A DNA stretch of 64,000 nt from NCBI GenBank assembly GCA_031771865.1, contig JASISA010000025.1, positions 1,860,001 through 1,924,000 of the forward strand, written 5' to 3'. Shown here one piece after another: positions 44,145-54,573 of this stretch; position 1 is the first letter of the stretch; the number at the start of each line of letters is the position of its first letter. The translations under genes were made by a program, and so were the position numbers. The notes under the pieces were generated by a model. The model was not told the origin of the DNA, searched no databases, and saw nothing but the letters and a program-made list of their open reading frames with translations. The stretch comes from Nothophaeocryptopus gaeumannii. Its lineage: Eukaryota; Ascomycota; Dothideomycetes; Mycosphaerellales; Mycosphaerellaceae.

Positions 44145-45010
44145 GGCGGAGACTTGCCAAACAGGTACGTCCACTTCATGTCAGGTGTCATTCCTGGTCT
44201 CCTCGTCTTCTCGTTGCTCACGCCTGCCACCGAATATCGCGTGGTGATGGAGCTGTTACAGATCGTTCAGCATCAGGGCGATGAAAGTCGGAAGCGCTTG
44301 GACCCTGTCAGTCTTCTGCCCGGCGGAAGAACGCCAAGGACCCGGCGCGTCGACGCGTCTTCCTCTTGATCCTCTCTCACCTTCTTCTCATCCTCAACAA
44401 GCTCTTGAAACGCCTGCGGGTGACTCACAGCGACAGCAGCTTGCTCCTGAACTGATCACTCCGGAGGCCTACAGACACGGAGGACACACCGTCGAGGCTG
44501 ACAACTCCGGCGGAGACGATTGGTTACCGCTGCAGCAACCCGAAGCCGCAGACAACAAAAGATGCGCATGGATTGGACACATTGACTCATGAACTACTGA
44601 CTGAAGCTACCAACGGCAGGGATAGTCTTGAGAGACAGTAGCTTCACTGCTGTGTCTACCATGAGTTCCCTCGAGCTCATGCTCGCGAAGAATAGCGACG
44701 GGCACGAAGCTTGAGTTCTCCCGAGAGGACCACTACGGAGGTAGCTTCGTATGTTTAACATAGGAACTCTAAGATGGAGTATGGAAGCAACTCGTAATCC
44801 TTCGTTACGGCCTGTGCAGTCCTTGGGCAGTATTCAGGGTGCTTGTGCACGAGTGTATTTGAATGGTCCTCAGCGAGTTGAATGCAACGGGCTGCATTCG
44901 TCATTCTACTTCATTGCAGTCATTCTATCTTTATACCATACATCGCTCACGCCTCAAGCGCCACGCCAAACCGCTATAAAAGGTCGAACATTACCTCATA
45001 CACCACAGCT
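44145..45010. other. Intergenic region
   Basis: About 870 nt between the RTC1 5' end and the second alcohol dehydrogenase's 3' end. A 103-codon plus-strand frame (44281-44592) is low-complexity. Short repeats of GGTAGCTTC-like sequence occur near 44637 and 44738. No gene is supported. Confidence 0.45.
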
Positions 45011-46119
45011 TTACTCCGCAACGAAAACGCCACGGTAACGGATATTGCCGTCATTCAGCTTGTCCATAGCCTCGTTGATTGACTTCTCGTTCATCGGGAA
45101 CTTCTCAATGACCGGCGCGATCTTGTGATGGGCGGCGAATTCGAGCATGCGGTTGTGGACGAAGCGTGGTGCGACGAGCGAACCCTGGATGGTCAAGCCG
45201 CACAGCAAAAGTGGCACTGTCGACATGTTAGCAACCAAAATTTGCGCTGAGAATGCCGAGGCGCGAAACTTACTGTACGGGATGGAGAAGTTGCCCTCGT
45301 CGACTGAGAGTGGGAGGATCATGGCGCCTGGAGCAAAAGCCGGAATAAGCTTTTCCCAGTCTGGCTGAGCAGAGGTCGTTACAAGGAGGCGGTTGATTGG
45401 CTTCGACGGCTTGACCTCCTTGACGTCCTTCATGGCAATGAATTCGCTGGCACCGAGACGGAGAGCCTCGTCCTTCTTCCCATTAGATCCGGAAAGAACG
45501 ACAACGTGGCAACCCATCTTGGCGGCGAATTGGATAGCAAGGTGACCGAGACCACCAACGCCCATCACACCGACGACGTCAGTCGGCTGGACGTTGTAGC
45601 CGTGGAGAGCTTCGAAGACGGTTGCGCCACCGCACTGATCATTTTGTTAGCAGGGCTCTCGCGACTGTGTTCATAATCATTGGAACTCACCATCAAAGGA
45701 GCAGCGGTCTCATCACTCAATCCATCCGGAATCTTAAAGAGAAACGCCTCTCTCCAAATCGCATGGCTGGCAAAAGATCCCTGGTCCAGGTCTGCCATAC
45801 CATACATTGCTCTCTCCGGGCAGAAAGTCTCATTGCCCCTCAAGCACTCCTGGCAGTGCGAGCATGAGTTGTGCTCGTATCCCCAACCAACACGATCACC
45901 CTTCTTCAAATGTGTCACGCCAGGACCAAGCTCTTGCACAACACCAACACCCTCGTGTCCCAGCGCCATATCGGCCTTTCGGTAATGGAGATCTGTACCG
46001 CAAAGGCCAGAGGCAGTGACTTTGAGGAGCACTTCATCGCCCTTTAGATCTGGCTTTTCGGTCGTGGACTTGATGACTTTGCCATTGTCGGAGCCTTTGT
46101 ATACGGTAAAGGAGACCAT
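45011..46119 (-). CDS. Zinc-dependent alcohol dehydrogenase (AdhP-like)
   Basis: Three exons, 46119-45691, 45634-45274 and 45216-45011, 331 residues. Introns of 56 and 57 nt have GTGAGT and GTAAGT donors and CAG acceptors; the joins give PLM-CGGATVFEAL and IPYMPLLLC. The second intron is a stop-free multiple of three. Zinc and cofactor sites are present: CGTDLHY, GHEGVGVV, the structural cluster CSHCQECLRGNETFC, CGGATVF and the Rossmann motif GVMGVGGLGHLAIQFAAKMG. The family oxidises primary alcohols or reduces aldehydes. It differs from the enzyme at 2663-3872 in its structural lobe and nucleotide-binding sequence, so the two are not recent duplicates. Substrate unknown. Confidence 0.92.
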
Positions 46120-47128
46120 TTTGAACGTAACTTCGAAAGAGGTCGTTTGGTTTGAGAAGCTGTTGATCGTTCAAGCTGTCGATTTTCAAAAGGTAAGAGG
46201 GAAATAGAACTGAGCTGGAATAGAGGACCAGAAGGAAAAAAGTACCTACAGCCTGAACATCTTATAGGTGACAGAGAGCCCTCTTAGCACCGTGTACGTG
46301 TTTCGCCCTTGACAGCTTTTCCTCAGCAACCCACCATGACGTCCACCTCTCTGCGTTCATTGTTGTCGACGGAAGCCAATGGAACAGAAAACCCCGTCCA
46401 AGTTTAGTAATTCTCAAGAACGAGGCTAGGGACTTTCCTAGCTGCCGCGCATGGTGCACCCGAGGTCTTGCGGTTTGTGGTAAGCCTGCCGGCGCACATG
46501 GCACGCACGGCACACTTACTGTACCTCAACAGGGTGTCGCGGGTGTTCAGTTATCACAGTCCTCGGATGCTCATTCCTACAACTTCCTCCCATGATTTAC
46601 TTGGAACATCTCGGAGAAATTTTCCTTCCACTTTGCTTATCTACTGCTTTGAAATGAGAACTCAAGCCCGCCAAAGACCGCATAGATGTCGAATAGATCT
46701 CGGACCAAACCCGGAGAAGAGATGACGTAGCGATTTCACAAGCTTTTTCCTGTTTCGCTTCGTCGCTTCGTTGGCGAAGAACCACGCCACACACAACCTG
46801 GCTTGCCTGGCATCGTTCAGCGTTCAGCGTTGGTTCGGAGACAGGTCCAGAACCGCTATCTTCGTGCTTCCCCAACCTCAACGAATCGTCTTGCTCCTTC
46901 GCGGAAAGAAGATTGTATGACATCCTATGGAACAACCATATGATTGTCAAGAGGGCAATTCCGCTCCAGTGAACAGGTCCACATATTGTGCAAGACACGG
47001 ATAGGCTCGCACGAAGGATACATCACCTCCATACATTGAGAATAAAATGGAGACTAAGCATCCGTGGACAGCTTCAGCAGAGGAACCCTGTAGTTGCTGG
47101 ATTCCTTGGAGACACTTGGGGTGGGGGG

Positions 47129-47176
<48 letters not shown>

Positions 47177-47582
47177 AGGGAGAGGGAGAGGGAGAGAGAG
47201 AGAGAGAGAGAGAGGCCTGTAGAGGCATGTCATGGTTGCACAGCAGATTACAAGACGCTTGTGCGTGTCCAGGTCCCATTGCCTGTATCTGGAACGGAAT
47301 CGGGATATACTTTTTGTTGGACCTCCTTCCTGACTTGGCCACGGCCATTTACTGTTGTGGTCTGCCGATGAATAGTGATACAATATAGTCGACTGCGCTC
47401 ACGCCCTTGCGCTATGCGTTCTGTTAACCCCGTTCAAGACGTCCAGTCCCAAGAATCAGCTTCCACTGTATGCAAGACTTGGATCCCGGTGCCGCGTCAC
47501 CAACGCCGCCTGAAAGAAGCGAGAGCAAAAGCATTTTTCATCAGCACCTCACAAAACGCGGTCCCTCACCCAGCACCCGAAT
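46120..47582. other. Intergenic region with large GA microsatellite
   Basis: About 1.46 kb between the second alcohol dehydrogenase and SPT6. The main feature is a GA/GAGGGA microsatellite at 47131-47213. Frames across it (Arg/Glu or Ser/Leu/Pro repeats) are artefacts. No gene was recognised. Confidence 0.55.
47131..47213. repeat. GA and GAGGGA microsatellite
   Basis: A dinucleotide GA run, then about five GAGGGA hexamers, then GA again. It is preceded by a run of eight or more G (from about 47121). Such purine tracts can form triplex DNA, though that is not shown here. It lies within the intergenic region downstream of SPT6. Confidence 0.95.
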
Positions 47583-50500
47583 CTAGCGTCTACCGTTCGA
47601 CTGCGCCATGTTCTGCATAACGACCTTGAATCCATTCTTCAAAGCCCTCACATCAGGGTACTTATTTCCCTTCAACTCAAAACCCTGCGGAATGATTTTC
47701 ACAGACCAATGAGCCAGAGGAGCGTTCTGTCCAGCCTTGAAGCACAGATAGAAGTAACCGGGGTATTGCGGGTTCATGCAGAAGGCGTACATGGAGCGCT
47801 TGGGGTTGGCTTCGGTGTAGGTGGTTAACCATTGTTCTGTGGCACACGCGCGATGTCAGCAACTGGTCATGATTTAATCAGATGTAGCAAGACTTACCCG
47901 TTGCCTCTTTGGTGCCGTTTTGGTAGCGCTCGTCGTTGGTCATCTCGTCCACCTTTTTGGCCATGGCTTGAACGTGGAGAACAATAAGTTCGTCCAGATC
48001 ACTGTAACTGTACTTTCCGCCCACTTTGAGCGTCTTTCCAACACTGAACTCGTTTTCTTTGTCCAGCTCTAGCACATCGATGTGCTGATAGACGCCGTCT
48101 GCGATCTTCCAAGTTACGGCGAGATGATCGGCTCCCTTGGAAGAAGGGCGAATGATGCAGTCACCCCGGCCTTGGGTCTTCAGCGCTTCCACAGCTTGTG
48201 CGGAGTTGAAAGGTCTGAACAGCGGGTGCTTGATGACTCTCGTCTGGCGAGTTTGCTTGCTCTCGAGGGCTTTTCTGGCATCTCGCTTGTCGCGGTCCTC
48301 TTGCTCTTCGTCCCATTCGTCCAATCCATGATCGAACTGGCGTTTGAATGGTCTCCGCATTTCCTCTTCTCGCAAAGTCAGCTGCGCAGTGAATTTTCTG
48401 CGATCGACAAAGGTCAGCTTGGCCTGGATGACTTGACCCTGCGACCACATTGATCGTGGCTCTATGCGGTTATTGACCATCTCTTCAGGATACTCGGTCT
48501 CAGAGATGCCACCATCAACGCCGCATTCAAGCTTGAGTTCGACATGATCGGGGAATGTCCGTCTGACGGAAACAGATACCATCATGCCGTCTTGCAGCGA
48601 GTCTCTTGTTTCTCCGGTCAGCATCGTGAACTGATCATCAGTCGGAAGCGGGTTAAAGTTTCGTCGGAGCTCCTCGTACGGGTTCTGCAGCTCCGCACGA
48701 ATGGTCTCGAGCGTGGCGCGTTTCTTCTGACTGAAGTTCTTCTCCAACTGCTCAGCATACTGCTCAAGCACCAAGTCGTTCACCCGATCGGTCATATCAT
48801 CTTCTATAAGCCGTCGGACAACAGCGCCAATGCCTTTGTCATCCTGCTCAGCTTTGATGTCTTCTTCGTCGAGCTCCAGAGCGTCAGCTGCCATCTTGCG
48901 GGCGAGATCGTAATCTTCAGGATGAATTCTCGTATTGTCAAGGTAATCTGCGTCTTGCTCTTCTTTCACCTCTGCATAGTTAATGTAGAGGAAGCTGGCA
49001 CAGTTTCGCCAGACAATAGGGCCCATTGCTGACTTCAGTTCGCGCTCAGGGTCTCCAGGGAGATCAGCACGATTAATGACCTCGCCGCCGTTCACAGCAA
49101 CAACCTTGACGAGGTTATCTGCTTTCCGCGGGCCAAGGCCGGCGACGTATGGCAGTAAGTTTGCTGTGTATGGGTCGTTGATGGCATCGTTAACGTCAAC
49201 TCCGACGAGGTTCACGATATCAACCATTGAAGTCTCTAGGTAGCGTCGTAGCTTGTCCTCAGATAGCAAGTGCTGATTCGGGTCGAAGGTGATTGAGACG
49301 ATGTCCTTCTTGAGAGCAGCATACTGCTTCATCGGGTTCTGCATGTAATGAGCAAGGGCGATGCAGTATCGGGTCAGTGGTGGCACACTGGGGTGCTCTG
49401 CTGCGGCGCGGTTCGAAGTCCAGTACAGCCGGGCAACCTCATCTTGTGTGATTATTACATCCAAAGGATCTGTCACCTCACGATCATCGTCAGGGTGCTC
49501 GTAAGTAGGACCGTTGAGTTCGTGCTTCTTCACAATGTCTTTCAGATCCTGGTACAGTCGGTAGACCTCGACAGACCATCCAGACAAGGCAATGACATCT
49601 GGTCTTCTGCGCTCCACGATGTCGCAAAATGTCTTGATGTCTTTGCCGTCGGGGATGAACTTCTCTTCCCGACCGGGTCGCAGATCCGTGAACTTGCCGT
49701 TTTCCAGCACGCGCCCATTCTCCTCGACGTAAGCCCAGCAAATGGCATCCCCACGATTTCCCGCACCATTGGAGAGAGCCAGCACGCGAGCACACTGGCC
49801 AAGCTCCATGCCCTTTGGCTTGTATGGTGCTTGATCAAGCTTTGCGGTGAAGGCCTCACGGCAGTAGACGGCGATCTTGTTCTCGCACTCGTTTTTCAAG
49901 TTGTCCTTGACACCCTTCGTAATGATACGATGCATCTTTGCCACCGCTGTGTCCATGACTTCTCGTCTGAGAGAGTTCCAGGCGTCGGCCACTTCGGAAA
50001 AGTTATCTGACTCGATGGCTTTTTGTAGATCCTCCTTGATTCTGCGCTCGCCTCTGAGCTTAATGCGAACTTCAACGAGACCGTCGGCTTCTGCCTTCAA
50101 CATCCGCAAGAACAACTCCGGCTTATCGACCAAGAAGTTGCGCACTTCCTGATTGCGCAAATACTTGAATTCGTAGTAGGGATGGTCTTCGTTGATCTGC
50201 TTCAGGCCCTTCTCGGTACGGAAACAGTCAAACACCAGGTTCTCATAGTAGATCTTGCGCATATGCGCTCGCATGCGGGGACTCATTACAATCTCCTCAA
50301 CGAACAAAGCCTTCGCCGCTGTGAGAATATCCTCGCCAGTTTTATAGTCAGGATCTTGTACGAGGGAGTCTGCGACGTCTGCTGGTGCCTTGTCTGGGTC
50401 CTCAGGGTACGTTCGGCGTCCGCGACTGTCCGCATTTGCTGCCACCGCATCCGCTGAGATACCAAATGCGCGGACGAAGTGGTAAGCCGGCCCTTGACGA

Positions 50501-51936
50501 ACTTTGTCCCATAGATTGCGAGTGCCGCGCGAGCGCTTCTGAGTGCCATTGGTCTCGGCTTCTGCGAGACTCAGGTCTTTGAGTTGGACCGAATATTGGA
50601 AATTGAGGTAGTCTTGCAGGTCCTGCAGATCATCCAATTGGACCGCAATTGGAATCATATCGTCAAATGTGGAGTCGTTGAAGTTGGTCTCAATCTCCTT
50701 GAGCAACTCAACATTCCTCTGAATTGCATCTCGCCGTTCGGAGAACGCCCGGTATTTGAGGTCCTGCTCGAAAATATCCCAGAGATCAGTCTGGTTGAGC
50801 AGTTTCTCGGCCTTGACCGTGTATCCAGGGCCATCGGGGTCGTTGGAGGGAATCTCTTCCGAATGAATGAGGTAGTCCTTGCGATTCTGGAAGATGAACG
50901 CTGGCTCGTAGTGTTCGACGTTCATGAAATGCAGGACTTGCTTGACAGCCGCCTCGAAAGGCTCCCGCAGGTTGGGTTCCATGCGCTTACGAGGAAACAA
51001 AACGGTCGCAATCCAGGTCGCTTCCTCGGCATTCCGGATGGTCATCTGCTCGCCCTCTAGCTGTACAGATTTGTAAGGCGCTCGCGCAATCTGAAAGCGC
51101 TCCGGCTCATCCGTCATGCGGATTTCGTTGTCCCTCTCTGTGAGCATCCTCTCCTCCAATTGAGATGGCTCGAAGACGTCTTTGAGCTCCAGGGGCTTCT
51201 CGGGGTCAAGGTTCTCCTCATTCATCTCTTGTTCGGCCTCGAGAGCCCAGGTAAACTCATCGCCATTGCCGAACGCATTCATCATGTCCTCCATCTCTGC
51301 TTCACCCAGTCCAGAATCTTTCAGGTTGCTGAGGTCTGGCACGCCTGCTTTACGAGGAGCACGCACCCCCAGATCCTCGTCCATTTGGCCTCCTTCCTCG
51401 TCTGGAAACTCATCTTGCTCGATAAAGCCGTCCATCTCGTCATCAAAACCGCCGAATGCTCGGCGTCCACCGCCGACCTCAGCTTCTCCATCTTCATCAT
51501 CAGAGAAGATATCTTCCACTCCGCGAGCCTCGCTGGTGGATCGATTGTCTCGGTGGCCGCGTTTGAGTCGCTTGAACTTGGGTTCGCTCGTACGTCGCTC
51601 ATCCGGTAAAGTCTCACCAATGAGGTCCAGATCTTCCTCGTCGAGGGCCTCCTCCTCCTCTCGCTCTTGTCGACGCCGCTTCTTCCTCTCCCGTCGCCTC
51701 TCGGCCTTTTCCTCTTCGCCAAGCTCGTCATCATCTTCATCGGCGATGAAACCTTCAGCGATTTTGCGCGCTTCTTCCTCATCATCCTCTTCCTCCTCCT
51801 CGCTAGAATCGTCCATGTTAGCGCCATTGGATGGTCGCTGTTTGCCGGAGGGACGCGCCTCCCCAGTCTCCTCATCATAGTCCTCCTCCTCCTCAGAGCC
51901 TACATCGGCGGTCGTGTCGAAGAAGGCATCCGCCAT
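47583..51936 (-). CDS. SPT6: Transcription elongation factor Spt6
   Basis: Two exons, 51936-47898 and 47836-47583, 1430 residues, the expected Spt6 size. The 61-nt intron (GTAAGT/ACAG) joins EATE to QWLTTYTEAN. An acidic N-terminus (about residues 1-270) with Glu/Asp runs is followed by the helix-rich core, a YqgF-like domain near 715 (LALSNGAGNRGDAICWAYV), helix-hairpin-helix (PYVAGLGPRKADNLVK near 932), an S1 domain (about 1100-1200) and two SH2 domains at the end (HPLFRPFNSAQAVEAL, GDCIIRPSSKG and YFYLCFKAG). Spt6 binds histones and phosphorylated RNA polymerase II and restores chromatin after transcription. It is essential in yeast. A Ser-rich 232-codon frame antisense to the acidic N-terminus is a mirror of Glu/Asp codons. 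Confidence 0.96.
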
Positions 51937-53147
51937 GATCAGTGATGCCTAGCGCTAACCCTTCGCAATAAAGGAGTGGATAGCTCGATACAATCACCGG
52001 CGCACGCGTTGTCGGGGGTCGATGTTGGTTCGCCGGTCGATGAATTCAGGGCGACTATGCCACGCGTTCGCTGATGAGGGGATGGTCCAGGGAGGTGATT
52101 TCAGCTGAGGAGGTGTTGTTTGCACCAAGAAGCTCGCGTCGCGACCTTAGAGATTTGAATGCTCGTTGTTCCAAAGCAGGAAGGCGGCGGCGCGGCAGAC
52201 GGACCGAGACTTGAGGCCTCAGGCAACCTCGCCGCTCGTTCTCAATTAACATTTGATTGCGTCGGCAAAGATGTCAACAATGATAATAATAATGCAGGAC
52301 GAGGACAATCTCCATCAAAGAGAGCTGCTGCCAATATATATTAACTATACTATCGACGTCTGCTCTTCTTGTTTGTTCATCAGTCTGTTGGCCATACTCA
52401 CAATCCCTGCTGTACGAGCGGCTGCTACGGCTACACCGCTGCAGAAGCACGATTCGTTCCTCACCCATGATCAATACATCGAACTGACAACGAGTGACGT
52501 CCGATCTGAGTCCCGTCAAGACCAAATATCCGACATCCGAGCATGTGTGGGTCGCATTGGGTCGAGTAGTACGCAAACTGGTGAACCTGTTTAATCAAAG
52601 TGGTGGCAGACAATATTGGCTTCCCCACTGCTTTCCGAGACGGACTGTCGAGAGAGCACTGCGGCCTGCCCGTCAGGCTCCCGCTGGAGACCTCCTTCAT
52701 CCCACCCTCTGTCAGCCTCTGCACCGCGAGCGAGCCCCTTCAACGTACATACATGCACTGAAGAGCATCCCATTCTGATCGCTCGCTTTCGCCCTTCACA
52801 CATTCGTTGGCCTTTGTACACGCATTCGCCGCGCCACTGTTGCCGCTGCAATCCACACGCGCCACCTCACTCGCTCCATGTTGGCTGGCACACGCTGATT
52901 TGCCGCCGCTTGAATCACCATCTGTACCCAAGCGCCGCCAGCGTACAAACCGCGCACACGTCTCGCTCAGGTCTCGTCGGGCACGGCCACCACGCAGTCG
53001 CCTCAACCAAGACAGCCATCTCCGTCTGCGACAATACTACGAGGAGCCCTTTAGTACAACACTGTCCCTCTCCCGAAATCACCCACTCGACCCTCCGCAT
53101 TACACCCATCGGCAGACGCCGGCTAAGGCGGACCACCTTCGCCCAAC
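51937..53147. other. Divergent promoter region between SPT6 and the MAPKK gene
   Basis: About 1.2 kb with CT/CAC-rich leader sequence from about 52620 on, typical of a fungal 5' UTR for the MAPKK gene. A short AT-rich patch (52277-52345) carries ATAATAATA. Frames on both strands are short and without motifs. A short upstream exon of the MAPKK cannot be excluded. Confidence 0.45.
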
Positions 53148-54573
53148 ATGAGCGATCCATTCAAGCAAAGGACGATGAAGAGGAAGAATGTCAAAGGCCT
53201 CGCCCTGAGTGCCCCTGCAAAGCCCGCAGCGCCCTCAGACGAAGACGCGCAGCTGCCAGGTGCCTTGGGTAACGACGGCCAGAGAGCAGACACGTTGGAA
53301 ATCGGCGTGGAGTTCAGGCCCGACTGGCGAAGTGAAGATCTGGAAGTACTCAAAGAGCTAGGGTCTGGCAATGGTGGCACAGTCAGCAAAGTGAGGCACA
53401 AGGGTTGGAACATTGTCATGGCGAGGAAGATCATCCACGTCGAAGCCAAGAAGGAGGTGCGGAAGAGGATTGTGAGGGAGTTGCAGATCATGCATGAGTG
53501 CAACTCTCCTTACATTGTTTCCTTCTACGGAGCTTTCATGAATGAGTCCAACGACGTCACAATGTGCATGGAATACATGGATGTTGGGTAAGTTTCTACA
53601 CGAAGAACTGTTCCACAGAGGTGCTCACATGTATCGCAGCTCGCTTGACAGTATATCGAAAAACTTCGGTCCGGTACGAGTAGATGTACTAGGCAAGATC
53701 GCCGAGGCCATTCTTGGTGGACTCAAGTACCTGTACCTGGCCCACAGGATCATGCATAGAGACATCAAACCTTCCAACGTTCTCGTCAACAGCAGAGGAC
53801 AGATCAAGCTGTGCGACTTCGGCGTTTCATCTGAGTTGGAGAACAGTGTGGCGGACACTTTCGTGGGAACAGGCACGTACATGGCACCGGAGCGAATCCA
53901 AGGTAGCCCGTACTCTGTCAAGAGCGACGTCTGGAGTGTAGGCCTTACGCTGATGGAGCTGGCAATCGGAAAGTTCCCATTCCAGTCAACGGCTGAAGAT
54001 GGAGAAGAGGAGGCATCTGGTCCTCAGGGGATTCTGGATCTTCTGCAGCAGATTGTCATGGAGCCAGCGCCTAAATTGCCAAAGAGCGACGCCTTCCCAC
54101 AGATTCTGGAGGACGTCATCGCGAAGTGTCTTATGAAAGTTCCCGACGAGCGTCCTACACCACAGGAACTGTACGACACGGATCCCTTCTTGCAGGCGGC
54201 CAAGCGAACGCCTGTGGACCTCGAAGCATGGGCGGTCAGCATGATGGAGAGGCACAACAGGAAGAGCCACCTGGCGCCGCAGCTGTCTCCATCCACGCGA
54301 GCATTGTTACGTGGCGAGGACACGCCCAGCCAAAGCTCGCACTCCAGCTTGAGCGAAAAGACGCCCACCACCGGTGACATCCCAATCTCTGCCGCGTCAC
54401 AGAACGGTGCTGGCCGACCCTTTCCAGTGCGCACCAGCAGCGCAAACTACGTGCAGCCACAAATGAACCTTCCCATCCGTCAGGCACCAGGCCCCTCGCG
54501 CAGCAGACCTGAAACCGCTGGATCTGACCGCAGCGACGCGTATAGGAGGGCTGCTCCAGGATACGTGCAATGA
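53148..54573 (+). CDS. STE7: MAP kinase kinase, Ste7/Mst7 type
   Basis: Spliced CDS join(53148..53587,53640..54573), 457 residues. The 52-nt intron (GTAAGT/CGCAG) splits a Gly codon, joining YMDVG to SLDSISKNFG. The kinase domain is complete: glycine loop LGSGNGGTVSKV, lysine in MARKIIHVEAKKEVRKRIVREL, HRDIKPSNVLVN, DFGVSSEL, and the activation segment NSVADTFVGTGTYMAPERI with the two MAPKKK target positions (Ser and Thr four apart). The C-terminus is Ser/Pro-rich. The sequence resembles the fungal Ste7 group, acting between Ste11-type MAPKKK and Fus3/Kss1-type MAPK in mating, filamentation and, in plant pathogens, appressorium formation. The symbol follows that group, not a direct comparison. 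Confidence 0.94.

Noticed and set aside
2663..46119. The two zinc alcohol dehydrogenases as a recent duplication
   Set aside because: Their structural-zinc regions, cofactor loops and intron positions differ, so they belong to different subfamilies.
46947..47388. Arg-Glu and Ser-Leu-Pro repeat proteins on both strands
   Set aside because: They are translations of the GA/GAGGGA microsatellite.
51182..51880. 232-codon Ser-rich frame opposite the SPT6 N-terminus
   Set aside because: It is the mirror of Glu/Asp/Lys codons on the coding strand; composition is almost only Ser, Arg and Pro and it has no motif.
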